A stretch of DNA of 64,000 bases from SIG607 sp045586405 (GCA_045586405.1 JAZNAG010000027.1:1-64000); one strand, 5' to 3'; positions 1 through 7,204 are shown, numbered from the stretch's first letter. Notes: generated by a model not told the origin, from the sequence alone. Program-made: numbers and translations.

Positions 1-141
1 TGATGAACTAAAGAAATATATTTATTACTACAACAACGAAAGAATTTCCTTAAAACTAAAAGGAATGAGTCCAGTACAATACCGAACTCATTCACAAGCA
101 ATTTAATATTTATTTTTGTCTAAACTTTGGGGTTCACTTCA
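1..141 (+). mobile_element. Right end of an IS3-family (IS150-like) insertion sequence, cut by the window edge
   Basis: Frame 2 (positions 2-106) reads the last 34 residues of a transposase: the YYNNERIS...KLKGMSPVQYR pattern typical of the end of the IS3-family integrase core (OrfB). The stop is at 104-106. It is followed at 117-141 by TGTCTAAACTTTGGGGTTCA and then CTTCA, which matches the usual IS150-group terminal inverted repeat ending in CA. The left end and most of the transposase lie outside the window, so completeness and target duplication cannot be judged. Confidence 0.8.
2..106 (+). CDS. IS3-family transposase OrfB, C-terminal fragment (partial)
   Basis: Only the final 34 codons are inside the window; the frame is open to the left edge. 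The residues fit the end of an rve integrase core, where YYN.ER and SP..YR are conserved in IS3 and IS150 transposases. The catalytic DDE residues would lie upstream and cannot be checked. It is read as a normal gene cut by the window, not as a pseudogene. Confidence 0.75.
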   Translation, partial: DELKKYIYYYNNERISLKLKGMSPVQYRTHSQAI

Positions 142-175
142 AAGGCCATAGTCCTTTTTATATACTAATCGAACT

Positions 176-784
176 TTATTTTTTGATTACTTTTTTGCAC
201 CAGGAGCGTTTATTGCATTTGGGACATTTGAGATAACGGGTTGTACCCATGTGCATAGCGTTCAGCGCCTCAAGATAAGTGGGCACGATTTCAAAGCCAC
301 AATGTTTGCATTTATATGCGCCCACGCTTACTTCAAGCTTTAAGGCATAGAAGCAGGGGATTAAAAAGATAACACAGCTGCCGATAATTGTGACAAGCTG
401 CCACACGCCCTCGGGAATCGCAAAGGCGGCGATAGTGATACTTGCAAGCAGGGCAATTATGCTGACTGTCATAATTATCCACATAGAAGTCCATATAGTT
501 TTGTTTTTGTTTTCTACTTCTTTAGCCATTTCTAAAAGAAGTTGTTCGTTTTTCTTATTTTCGTTTTCCATATTTATTTTCTCCCCACTTAATAATTCGT
601 TAACACTGATACCAAGAATTTCACAAAGGCTGAGCATAATAGAGGAGTCGGGCATAGCTTTGCCGTTTTCCCATTTTGAAACTGCTCGGTCGGTGATGTT
701 CAGTTTTTCTGAAAGTTGCATTTGGGTTAAGTTTGCGTTCTTTCTGCATTCGGCAATAAATTTTCCGATTTTAATCTGATTCAT
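176..784 (-). CDS. XRE-family regulator with membrane segments and a C-terminal zinc ribbon
   Basis: The protein has 202 residues. Residues 1-60 form an HTH_3 domain (Q-L-S-E-K-L...AVSKWENG). An acidic linker follows, then two hydrophobic segments (about 100-150), then a C-terminal domain with CKHC and CPKC pairs that looks like a zinc ribbon. The start at 784 is preferred over an upstream ATG at 814 because an AGGAGG site lies 7-8 bases ahead of it. This layout is common in Firmicutes as a membrane-tethered XRE protein. It probably binds DNA near the membrane; the signal it senses is unknown. No partner gene is adjacent on the same strand apart from the next small gene, which has its own terminator. 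Confidence 0.8.
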   Translation of the reverse strand: MNQIKIGKFIAECRKNANLTQMQLSEKLNITDRAVSKWENGKAMPDSSIMLSLCEILGISVNELLSGEKINMENENKKNEQLLLEMAKEVENKNKTIWTSMWIIMTVSIIALLASITIAAFAIPEGVWQLVTIIGSCVIFLIPCFYALKLEVSVGAYKCKHCGFEIVPTYLEALNAMHMGTTRYLKCPKCNKRSWCKKVIKK

Positions 785-805
785 AAGCCGCCTCCTTCTG
801 TTTTT

Positions 806-835
806 AGTATACACGCGAATTATTTTAAAGTATAC
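806..835 (-). promoter_or_regulatory. Direct repeat TGTATACT upstream of the XRE gene (promoter/operator candidate)
   Basis: AGTATACA occurs twice on the plus strand, at 806-813 and 829-836, so TGTATACT is repeated 23 bp apart on the coding strand of the 176-784 gene. The upstream copy could serve as the -10 element. No good -35 is visible. The repeat could be an autoregulatory site; this is inference. Confidence 0.3.
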
Positions 836-921
836 ATACCGTTGGTTGAGTGGGGAAAAACAACCTTTGGTAGAGAAATTATACTATAAAAGACCTGAAA
901 TTTCAATGTTCATAAGAGAAT

Positions 922-946
922 AAAAAAAGCAAGTGGTTGCACTTGC
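922..946 (-). terminator. Intrinsic terminator of the 949-1215 gene
   Basis: A 7-bp stem (929-935 with 940-946) and a 4-base loop are followed on the minus strand by an uninterrupted U-tract at 928-922. It sits directly behind the stop codon. Confidence 0.85.
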
Positions 947-948
947 TT

Positions 949-1215
949 TTATCGTCCGTAATTTTCTTTTATTTCTTTGATTTTTTCTTTGTTTTCTTCT
1001 ATAAAGGCGGGGATATCTTTAGAACGGGTTGTTTTGGCATCAAATCCACATAAAACGCATTTGTAAAAATTGTTCACTTGATGGGCGCTACAAGCAGGGC
1101 AAAGGAATGTAGCAAATTCGAGTTCGTTAGGCTTTTTGTATTGTATAAGGTTGATAAATCTCTCTCCTATCTTGTAAACACCGTTTTTGTCAGGAGTGTT
1201 AACAAAAATATACAT
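949..1215 (-). CDS. Small zinc-ribbon protein, function unknown
   Basis: The protein has 88 residues. I do not recognise the family. Two CxxC pairs (CPAC and CVLC, about residues 39-57) form a rubredoxin-knuckle-like zinc ribbon in the middle. The C-terminus is lysine- and glutamate-rich and probably helical. There is no signal peptide or membrane segment. The start is supported by AGAGGAGG eight bases upstream. It is a single-gene transcript: a promoter at 1376-1404, a structured leader with an attenuator, this gene, then a terminator. The elaborate leader implies that its expression responds to a small molecule or to RNA folding. Confidence 0.65.
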   Translation of the reverse strand: MYIFVNTPDKNGVYKIGERFINLIQYKKPNELEFATFLCPACSAHQVNNFYKCVLCGFDAKTTRSKDIPAFIEENKEKIKEIKENYGR

Positions 1216-1230
1216 AAGTTTCCTCCTCTA

Positions 1231-1370
1231 AAATAAAAAATGCGTCCCATTGAGGAACGCACGAAAAATGCTTCCCTCAATGTTGCTACACATTTTGCCT
1301 AATCAAAGGGGAGAGAATACATTTTTACCAATAGTATTCCCTATAATTAGGCATATTCAAATGTGTAGCA
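1231..1370 (-). ncRNA. Riboswitch-like structured leader with terminator/antiterminator
   Basis: Seen on the minus strand, the transcript would begin near 1369. First comes a long hairpin: a perfect 12-bp stem (1359-1370 with 1284-1295), a 5-base asymmetric bulge (1354-1358), an 8-bp stem (1346-1353 with 1296-1303) and an inner 6-bp stem (1334-1339 with 1315-1320). Then 1275-1282 can pair with 1248-1255 (8 bp), which would prevent formation of a terminator stem (1254-1261 with 1241-1248, one G-U pair, 5-base loop) followed by a U-tract at 1240-1235. This is the aptamer plus expression-platform layout. I cannot match it to a known riboswitch class. A small inverted-repeat element inserted ahead of the gene is an alternative. 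Confidence 0.55.
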
Positions 1371-1375
1371 TATTT

Positions 1376-1404
1376 AGTATACCATATAAAAAAACAAAAT
1401 ACAA
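1376..1404 (-). promoter_or_regulatory. Promoter of the structured leader and the small zinc-ribbon gene
   Basis: On the minus strand TTGTAT (1404-1399), a 17-bp spacer and TATACT (1381-1376) form a good sigma-A promoter. The predicted start falls exactly at the foot of the long leader hairpin. Confidence 0.6.
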
Positions 1405-1409
1405 GAAAT

Positions 1410-1445
1410 AAAAAACAGACAGAGAAAATGAACGTACTCTGTCTG
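1410..1445 (-). terminator. Terminator of htpG
   Basis: A 9-bp stem (1416-1424 with 1437-1445) with a 12-base loop is followed on the minus strand by a U-rich tract. It lies 20 bp behind the htpG stop. The plus side also carries a T-run, so it may work in both directions. Confidence 0.75.
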
Positions 1446-1464
1446 CTTTTTTAGTTGTTAACTT

Positions 1465-3354
1465 TTAAAAAAGTGAACAAACCTTTTCGGCGTAGTCTGA
1501 GGGGTTGTCTATTGGCAGACCTGCAATTAAGAGAGCCTGAGAATAGAGCACTTCTGCCATAACTTTTGCTTTTTCTTTATCCTCGTTAAATGCCTTAACA
1601 AGTGCGGCAAAAGCCGTATGGTCGGGGTTGAGTTCAAGAACTCTCTGAGCCTTTACCTTTTCTTTATCTTCACCGGGAAGTGAGGCGAAATATTTTTCCA
1701 TTTCAAGAGTAACGCCGCCCTTTGCAGAAAGGCAAACGGGGTGGGTTTTAAGTTTTTTGGATATTACAGCCTCTTCGATGTTTAATGTTTCTTTTACAAA
1801 TGCAAGTAGTTCTTTGTTTTCCTCGGCGGTATCTTCTATGCGCTTTTCTTCGCTATCACTCATAAGGTCGGCTTTGTCAGAGTTTATAGAGCAGTAGTCT
1901 TTGCCGCTTTCCTCACGCAGAACATTCATAAGGAACTCGTCAACCTCGTCGGTAAGGCAGAGCATATCGTAACCCTTTTCTCTGACAAGCTCGGCCTGTG
2001 GCAGAGTGCTTATTTTCTGCACCGTTTCACCGCAAGCGTAGTAGATATGCTTCTGGTCTTCGGGCATATTTTTAACATAATCTTCAATGGTAATAAACTT
2101 ATTCTCGTTTGCTGACCAGAAAAGCAGTAAATCTTTAAGAGTATCTTTATAAATACCGTACTGTGCAACACAGCCGTATTTAAGCTGAATACCAAAAGCT
2201 TTCCAGAAGGTTTCGTATTTTTCTTTGTCGTTGTTTAATGCCTTTTTCAGTTCAGAATGAATTTTCTTATCGATATTTTTGGCGATTGTTTTAAGAGCGG
2301 TATCCTGCTGAAGCATCTCGCGGGAAATGTTGAGAGATAAATCGGCTGTGTCAACAACACCCTTTACAAAACGGAAATGCTCGGGAACAAGGTCAGAGCA
2401 TTTTTCCATTATCATAACGCCCGAGGAGTAGAGCTTTAGTCCCTTTTCGTATTCCTTAGTATAATAATCGTAAGGAGTTTTAGCGGGAATATAAAGCAGA
2501 GCGTTATAGGAAACCACACCCTCAGCCGCAACGCTTATTGTAAACAGGGGGTCCTCAAAATCAAAGAAACTGTCTTTATAAAAACGGTCGGTTTCTTCTT
2601 TTGTCTGCTCGTTTTTGCTCTTTTTCCAAACAGGTACCATACTGTTTATTGTTTCGGTTTCGGTATAGGTAACGGTGGTTTTATTATCGCCCTCACCCTC
2701 GTCCTTTGTCTTTTCTACATCCATTTTAATGGGGTAACGAATATAGTCGGAATAGGTTTTAATAAGGCGGCGCAGAGTATAACTTTCAAGATACTCGCTG
2801 TATTTTACATCGTCGGTATCGTCTTTTAAATGAAGAATAACATCGGTACCGACAGTCTTTTTTTCTGCCTCTTTAATAGAGTAGCCGTCGGCGCCGTTGC
2901 TCTGCCAAACGTTAGCTGTTTCTTCTTTATAAGAGCGTGAAACAACGGTTAAACTGTCGCAAACCATAAAGGCGGAATAAAAACCAACGCCAAACTGACC
3001 TATAATATTTACGGCGTCTTTTTCTTCTTCTTCGCTCATATTTTCTTTAAACTGCAAAGAGCCGCTTTTACAAATTGTACCAAGGTTGTTTTCAAGCTCT
3101 TCCTTGGTCATACCGATACCGCTGTCGCTGACGGTCAGGGTACGAGCCTCTTTATCGGCGGAAATTTTAATAAAAAATTCCTTTGCGGCGTTTCTTGCGG
3201 TTTCGTCGGTAAGAGATAAATAGTGAAGCTTATCGTTAGCGTCACTTGCATTAGAAATAAGCTCACGCAGGAAAATTTCTTTATTGGTGTAAATTGAGTT
3301 AATCATAAGGTCGAGAAGTCTTTTAGATTCAGCCTTAAACTGTTTTTTTGCCAT
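1465..3354 (-). CDS. htpG: Molecular chaperone HtpG (Hsp90 family)
   Basis: The protein has 629 residues, full length for bacterial Hsp90. The N-terminal GHKL ATPase shows FLRELISNASDAND, the DSGIGM motif and GQFGVGFYSAFMV, which bind ATP. The middle domain contains the SLNISREMLQ segment, with the catalytic arginine, and the C-terminal dimerisation domain ends normally. It is a cytosolic ATP-dependent chaperone for folding and stress. The start is fixed by an AGAAGG site. The gene is monocistronic, with its own terminator, and is divergent from the Crp-like regulator gene. No CIRCE element is visible; a different palindrome lies at 3377-3397. Confidence 0.97.
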   Translation of the reverse strand: MAKKQFKAESKRLLDLMINSIYTNKEIFLRELISNASDANDKLHYLSLTDETARNAAKEFFIKISADKEARTLTVSDSGIGMTKEELENNLGTICKSGSLQFKENMSEEEEKDAVNIIGQFGVGFYSAFMVCDSLTVVSRSYKEETANVWQSNGADGYSIKEAEKKTVGTDVILHLKDDTDDVKYSEYLESYTLRRLIKTYSDYIRYPIKMDVEKTKDEGEGDNKTTVTYTETETINSMVPVWKKSKNEQTKEETDRFYKDSFFDFEDPLFTISVAAEGVVSYNALLYIPAKTPYDYYTKEYEKGLKLYSSGVMIMEKCSDLVPEHFRFVKGVVDTADLSLNISREMLQQDTALKTIAKNIDKKIHSELKKALNNDKEKYETFWKAFGIQLKYGCVAQYGIYKDTLKDLLLFWSANENKFITIEDYVKNMPEDQKHIYYACGETVQKISTLPQAELVREKGYDMLCLTDEVDEFLMNVLREESGKDYCSINSDKADLMSDSEEKRIEDTAEENKELLAFVKETLNIEEAVISKKLKTHPVCLSAKGGVTLEMEKYFASLPGEDKEKVKAQRVLELNPDHTAFAALVKAFNEDKEKAKVMAEVLYSQALLIAGLPIDNPSDYAEKVCSLF

Positions 3355-3376
3355 AGTTTTTTTACCTTCTTTATAG

Positions 3377-3397
3377 ATGATAAATATATTTTATCAT
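3377..3397. promoter_or_regulatory. Palindrome ahead of htpG
   Basis: ATGATAAA and TTTATCAT form a perfect 8-bp inverted repeat separated by 5 bp, 23 bp upstream of the htpG start. It overlaps a plausible -10 region (TATGAT/TAAAAT on the minus strand). It could be an operator for a stress regulator, or simply AT-rich chance. Confidence 0.3.
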
Positions 3398-3436
3398 ACA
3401 TTTTAAAAAATTAAAGACCTAAATGCTATTTTTTTA

Positions 3437-3468
3437 TTGACGAAATGTGAAAAATATAGTATTATAAT
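3437..3468 (+). promoter_or_regulatory. Promoter of the Crp-like/ABC operon
   Basis: TTGACG (3437-3442) with TATTAT (3460-3465, 17-bp spacer); a consensus TATAAT also sits at 3463-3468 but with a 20-bp spacer. It is about 40 bp ahead of the Crp-like start. Confidence 0.6.
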
Positions 3469-3475
3469 AAAAAAG

Positions 3476-3491
3476 TGTTCCAAATGGTACA
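3476..3491. promoter_or_regulatory. Crp/Fnr-type operator palindrome
   Basis: TGTTCCA-AA-TGGTACA is a 16-bp inverted repeat with one mismatch. It lies just downstream of the -10 element and 16 bp before the regulator start. The position suits autorepression by the Crp-like protein encoded immediately after it; the assignment is inferred. Confidence 0.5.
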
Positions 3492-3506
3492 AAAAGGCGG
3501 TGAATT

Positions 3507-4112
3507 ATGGAGGAAATAAGAAAAGAGCTGTACGATGTATTTCTTTTCGGAGGTGTAAAACAGGCTGTAGACGAAACGAAATTTAATGAGCCCGAAAGAT
3601 TTTCAAAAGGGCAGGTTATATACGGGCAAGACTCATACCCTAACGGTATAGGCATACTTCTTAGCGGAAAGGCTAAAGCTTTAAGCCTTTCGGGCGGCGG
3701 ACTGCTTACCCGTTTTGAAAAGGGAAGCGTTTTTGGCGCTGCGGGGTTGTTTGGCGACAATAAAGAATATATAAGCAAAATAGTTGCTGACAGTGACTGC
3801 GCTGTGCTGTTTATTGACCAGTCTCTTTTAGAAGAACTTTTTGAGAAATACCCAAAAGTGTCGCTCAATTATATTTCTTTTCTTTCATCAAAAATTCGTT
3901 TCTTAAACGAAAAACTTGCCATAATGATGCAGGACGGTGTAGAAGGACGGCTGTACGAATTTTTGCTTAAAAATGACGGTTACAGCGGTAAAATGACCGT
4001 GCTTTCAAATATGCTTTGTATCGGCAGAACCTCTCTGTACCGTGCCCTTTTAACACTTGAAGAAAAAAATTTAATTGTCAGAAACGACGAAAGGATTAAG
4101 GTGATAATATGA
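3507..4112 (+). CDS. Crp/Fnr-family transcriptional regulator
   Basis: The protein has 201 residues. Residues 20-115 form a cyclic-nucleotide-binding-type beta-roll (FSKGQVIY...GIGILLSGKAKAL...FGAAGLFG). A dimerisation helix and a C-terminal HTH_Crp (LSNMLCIGRTSLYRALLTLEEKNLIV) follow. The classical cAMP-contacting arginine/serine set is not obvious, and there is no N-terminal four-cysteine cluster for iron-sulfur, so the effector is unknown. GGCGGTG upstream serves as the ribosome site. It overlaps the next gene by 4 bp (ATGA), so it is translated together with the ABC importer and probably regulates it. Confidence 0.85.
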   Translation: MEEIRKELYDVFLFGGVKQAVDETKFNEPERFSKGQVIYGQDSYPNGIGILLSGKAKALSLSGGGLLTRFEKGSVFGAAGLFGDNKEYISKIVADSDCAVLFIDQSLLEELFEKYPKVSLNYISFLSSKIRFLNEKLAIMMQDGVEGRLYEFLLKNDGYSGKMTVLSNMLCIGRTSLYRALLTLEEKNLIVRNDERIKVII

Positions 4113-5080
4113 AAAAGTTATTAGCCGTATTGTTAGTTTTAGTTATGATTTTCTCCTTTGTCGGCTGTAAAGCAAAGACGGGAGAAGTAAATATTTATGT
4201 GCTGTCAGGCCCTACGGGTATCGGCTCTGTAAATCTCAGAGCAGACGCCGAGGCAGGCAAAACACTTAACACCTATAATTTTAAAATGGTTGATGCAAAT
4301 GACGAAATAGTTGCCGCCATTTCAAAGGGTGAAGCAGATATTGCCGCCGTTGCCACCAATCTTGCCGCTACTCTTTACAACAGAACCGAGGGCAAGGTTA
4401 CCGTTATTGCCGTAAACACAAGCAGTGTTTTATCTATTCTTACAAACGGTGTAGAGCTTAGCAGTATAAATGACCTTAAGGGCAAGACTATTTACGCTCC
4501 CGGTCAGGGCGCAAACCCTGAATATATTTTGCGTTATGTGCTCACCAGTAACGGAATTAACCCCGACAGCGATGTAACAATTAACTTTGTTTCTGACGGC
4601 AGTGAGCTTCCTGCCATTTGGGCTAAAGAGGAAACCAAGGATGCTGTTATTATGGCGCCTCAGCCTGTTGCAACCACCATTTTAGGCAAGTACGAAAATG
4701 CCAAAACCGCCTTTGATATGGGCAATGAGTGGGACAAGGTTTCAAAAGACAGTTCACTTATGATGGGCTGTGTAATAGTAAGAAATGATTTTTTAGAGAA
4801 AAACGAGGGTGTTGTAGAAACCTTCCTTAAAGAGTACGAGGCTTCTATTAAAAAGGCTACCGAAGACATTGAAAATACCGCTACACTTTGCGAAACCTAT
4901 AAAATTATACCCAAGGCCGCTATTGCAAAAAAAGCTATTCCAAACTGCGGACTTACCTTTAAAACAGGCGAGGAAATGAAGGCAGGACTTAACGGTTATC
5001 TGAACGTTATGTTCAGCGCTAATCCTAAATCAATAGGCGGTGCGCTTCCTGCTGATAACTTCTATTATGCTAAAAAATAA
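4109..5080 (+). CDS. ABC transporter substrate-binding lipoprotein (NMT1/SsuA-like)
   Basis: The protein has 323 residues. A lipoprotein signal peptide ends in FVGC (Cys20), so it is anchored outside the cell membrane. The rest resembles the NMT1/TauA-SsuA-ThiY periplasmic-binding type II fold: GEADIAAVATNLAA early, SINDLKGKTIYAPGQGANPEYILRY in the middle. Such proteins bind sulfonates, nitrate, thiamine precursors, pyrimidines or related small anions; the ligand here cannot be read. The start codon overlaps the Crp-like stop by 4 bp. The permease and ATPase follow directly. Confidence 0.85.
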   Translation: MKKLLAVLLVLVMIFSFVGCKAKTGEVNIYVLSGPTGIGSVNLRADAEAGKTLNTYNFKMVDANDEIVAAISKGEADIAAVATNLAATLYNRTEGKVTVIAVNTSSVLSILTNGVELSSINDLKGKTIYAPGQGANPEYILRYVLTSNGINPDSDVTINFVSDGSELPAIWAKEETKDAVIMAPQPVATTILGKYENAKTAFDMGNEWDKVSKDSSLMMGCVIVRNDFLEKNEGVVETFLKEYEASIKKATEDIENTATLCETYKIIPKAAIAKKAIPNCGLTFKTGEEMKAGLNGYLNVMFSANPKSIGGALPADNFYYAKK

Positions 5081-5816
5081 GTTATTAAAAAAACTCTTAA
5101 TAGCGGTTTTCTGGATAGCTTTATGGCAAATTGTTTTCGGTATAGCAAATAACAGTCTTTTGCTTAAAATACCTACCCCCATAATAACGGCAGAGGCGTT
5201 TATTCGTTTGTGCTCACAAAGTGAGTTCAGAGTGGCGGCACTTTACACTCTTCTCAGGGTGTTGCTGGGCTTTTTCCTCTCGGTTTTTGTGGGCGTGGTT
5301 ATGGGCTATATTTCCTTTAAAATAAAGGCGGTAAAGGATTTTTTCTCTCCCGTTTTACGACTTATTCGGGCGGTGCCGGTAGCGGCATTTATCATACTGG
5401 TGTTTTTATGGGTTGATACCGCTTTTATACCCCAGCTTATAGCCTTTTTAACGGTTTTGCCGATTATTTGGGAAAGCACCGAAAAAGCGCTTTTTGCAGT
5501 AGACAAAAATCTTACCGAAATGGCTAAGGTTATGGGTATGAAGACAATGGATACCTTAAAGTATATTGTCTACCCCGAAATAAAACCCCACCTTACCGCA
5601 TCGTTTATAACAGGTCTTGGCTTCGCCTTTAAATCGGGGGTAGCGGCAGAGGTTATCTGCAAAAGCGCAAAATCTCTCGGTGAGCTTTTGTGGGTGGGTA
5701 AAACCTCGGTTTCTTATGACGAGGTGTTTGCTGTCACCGCTATGATAATAATACTCAGCATATTCCTTGAATGGATAATGAAAAAACTGTTAAAGGAAGG
5801 TGCAAAAAATGATTAA
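5067..5816 (+). CDS. ABC transporter permease (TauC/SsuC-like)
   Basis: The protein has 249 residues from the ATG at 5067; a GTG at 5040 in the same frame is an alternative. Six hydrophobic segments are visible. The BPD_transp_1 domain has the EAA loop (TEMAKVMGMKTMDTLKYIVYPEIKPHL), which docks on the ATPase. It overlaps the binding-protein gene by 14 bp and has no strong ribosome site of its own, so translational coupling is likely. It is the membrane channel of the importer. Confidence 0.9.
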   Translation: MLKNKLLKKLLIAVFWIALWQIVFGIANNSLLLKIPTPIITAEAFIRLCSQSEFRVAALYTLLRVLLGFFLSVFVGVVMGYISFKIKAVKDFFSPVLRLIRAVPVAAFIILVFLWVDTAFIPQLIAFLTVLPIIWESTEKALFAVDKNLTEMAKVMGMKTMDTLKYIVYPEIKPHLTASFITGLGFAFKSGVAAEVICKSAKSLGELLWVGKTSVSYDEVFAVTAMIIILSIFLEWIMKKLLKEGAKND

Positions 5817-6372
5817 ATTCAGTAATGTGACCTTCTCTTATAGGGGTAAAAAAGAGAATGTGCTTGAGAATTTTTCGCTAAGCGCAGAAAAGGGAGAAAG
5901 ACTGCATTTGTCGGCGCCCTCAGGAAAAGGTAAAACCACGGTTTTGCGTCTGATAGCAGGGCTTGAAAAGGCGAAAAAAGGCGAGGTTAGTATTAAAGAA
6001 AACGCCAAAATATCGGTTGTTTTTCAAGAAGACAGACTTATCCCCACACAAACTGTAGAGAAGAACGTTTCGCTGTTTTCAGACACTGAAAAGGCGGAAG
6101 AACTGCTTGATAAATTAGGGCTTTCTGAGGTAAAAGAAGCTTTGCCTGCGTCGCTTTCGGGCGGTATGAAAAGGCGGGTAGCCTTGGCACGTGCCTTGGC
6201 AAAAGATTTTGACATACTGCTTCTTGATGAGGCCTTTAACGGACTGGATGAAGACAATCTTATAAACGCGGTAAAAGTGGTAGAGGAGTACCTTGCAGGT
6301 AAAACCCTTATTCTTGTTTCACACAGTGCCGCCGAAGCACAGCTTTTAAAGGCAAAAACGGTATATATTTAA
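5809..6372 (+). CDS. ABC transporter ATP-binding protein, short form
   Basis: The protein has 187 residues, shorter than the usual 240-260 for TauB/SsuB. Walker A is APSGKGKTT (residues 36-44), where the first glycine is replaced by alanine. The Q-loop lies in VVFQEDRL, the signature is LSGGMKRR, Walker B is ILLLDEAF, and the H-loop histidine is in LVSHS. The ATG at 5809 follows AAGGAAGG by 8 bases; a GTG at 5800 is less likely. It overlaps the permease by 8 bp and ends the operon at a strong terminator. The domain after the H-loop is nearly absent, so it has no regulatory C-terminus. Confidence 0.9.
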   Translation: MIKFSNVTFSYRGKKENVLENFSLSAEKGERLHLSAPSGKGKTTVLRLIAGLEKAKKGEVSIKENAKISVVFQEDRLIPTQTVEKNVSLFSDTEKAEELLDKLGLSEVKEALPASLSGGMKRRVALARALAKDFDILLLDEAFNGLDEDNLINAVKVVEEYLAGKTLILVSHSAAEAQLLKAKTVYI

Positions 6373-6380
6373 AAGAAAAA

Positions 6381-6406
6381 AGCACTTCGAAAGAAGTGCT
6401 TTTTTT
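6381..6406 (+). terminator. Bidirectional terminator between the ABC operon and the IrrE gene
   Basis: An 8-bp perfect stem (6381-6388 with 6393-6400) with a GAAA loop, a T-tract on the plus side and an A-run on the other side, so it also serves the convergent minus-strand operon. Confidence 0.9.
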
Positions 6407-6809
6407 ACTGTTTATTGCGGTAATAAAGTAATGCTTTCAGCATAAATTCTTCGGTGACCTCAAAATGCTCGGCAAGGGCGCCAACCTCTTCACAGCCCTC
6501 TTTAATGGCGGCCTTTAGTTTTTCAAGAGGTATCAGCGTTTCTACCGTCCATTTTTCTGCCTTTGCTTCCTTTTTGATTCGGTCGACGCTGTCACCGTTT
6601 ACTGCGTAAAGGCTGTCGGTTTCAATATGCCCAAGCTCGTGGGCAATAACCACCTTTTCTTTACGCTTTGAAAAGAAAACCTCAGGGTTTACTCCCACAA
6701 AGCAACAGTCGCCCAGTTTAATTGTAACGGCGGTGTTGTTTGGAAGGGAGAATGCCGTAACCTTTACATTTTTTTTACCTGCGAGCTCGTACAGCTCATT
6801 TAACTCCAT
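6405..6809 (-). CDS. ImmA/IrrE-family metallo-endopeptidase
   Basis: The protein has 134 residues. The motif HELGH (in VVIAHELGHIETDS) is the HExxH zinc site of the ImmA/IrrE (COG2856) family. A short N-terminal domain and a helical C-terminus complete it. In phage-like elements ImmA cleaves the ImmR repressor, and in Deinococcus IrrE/PprI cleaves DdrO after DNA damage; by analogy the substrate here is the XRE repressor encoded just upstream. The start at 6809 is chosen because AAGGAGAG precedes it; an upstream in-frame ATG at 6851 lacks such a site. It overlaps the repressor gene by 14 bp. Confidence 0.9.
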   Translation of the reverse strand: MELNELYELAGKKNVKVTAFSLPNNTAVTIKLGDCCFVGVNPEVFFSKRKEKVVIAHELGHIETDSLYAVNGDSVDRIKKEAKAEKWTVETLIPLEKLKAAIKEGCEEVGALAEHFEVTEEFMLKALLYYRNKQ

Positions 6810-7128
6810 TTTCTCTCTCCTTAATGTACTGCGCGTAACGTATGACCTCATCCCACATTTCGTCGGTAACTGCTACTCCGCCACCAAACAGAGCAACCTT
6901 TAGTTCTTCTTTACCGGCTTTATAGGACTCGCCTTTGATTATGTATTCAACACTAATCTCAAAAAATTCCGCGATTTTCGACAGGGCAGACGCCGAAAGG
7001 GTTTTGCTTCTGCCTTGTTTAAAATCAGACATGGTAGCGCGAGGAATAGAACACTCCCTGCAAAGATCGGTAACCGTTATACCTGCCCCTTTGCACAATG
7101 ACTCTATTCTATCATAAATTCCATCCAT
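6796..7128 (-). CDS. XRE-family repressor paired with the ImmA/IrrE protease
   Basis: The protein has 110 residues. An HTH_3 domain covers residues 1-65 (TVTDLCRECSIPRATMSDFKQG...LSKIAEFFEISVEYI). A short C-terminal region (KEELKVALFGG...VTDEMWDEVIRYAQ) is of a kind often seen in XRE proteins encoded beside IrrE genes. AGGTGGG precedes the ATG at 7128; an in-frame ATG at 7182 is less likely. It is transcribed from the face-to-face promoter at 7232-7260. It is the obvious candidate to bind the two TTACGG-N4-CCGTAA operators and repress both directions, with the protease relieving repression. Confidence 0.88.
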   Translation of the reverse strand: MDGIYDRIESLCKGAGITVTDLCRECSIPRATMSDFKQGRSKTLSASALSKIAEFFEISVEYIIKGESYKAGKEELKVALFGGGVAVTDEMWDEVIRYAQYIKERENGVK

Positions 7129-7175
7129 ACCTATCCCACCTAAAAAATTTTCCCCTAAAAATTCCCCGTTTGCTC

Positions 7176-7204
7176 TTGACAATTACGGAATTCCGTATTA
7201 TAAT
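7176..7204 (+). promoter_or_regulatory. Promoter of the translesion-polymerase operon
   Basis: TTGACA (7176-7181), a 17-bp spacer and TATAAT (7199-7204): a perfect consensus. The spacer is almost filled by operator 1. The leader to the first start (TTG at 7285) is about 74 nt and contains operator 2. Such a strong promoter would normally be held silent by a repressor. Confidence 0.85.
7183..7198. promoter_or_regulatory. Operator 1 (TTACGG-N4-CCGTAT)
   Basis: An inverted repeat including the perfect 14-bp palindrome TACGGAATTCCGTA at 7184-7197. It lies between -35 and -10 of the plus promoter, so a bound repressor would block RNA polymerase. It matches operator 2. Confidence 0.8.

Noticed and set aside
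1284..1370. Miniature transposable element bounded by a 12-bp perfect inverted repeat
   Set aside because: No target-site duplication is visible, the repeat coincides with the transcript start, and an attenuator follows; a structured leader explains it better, though a MITE is not excluded.
6935..7117. Short plus-strand frame opposite the XRE repressor
   Set aside because: It lies opposite a well-supported HTH gene and lacks a ribosome site.
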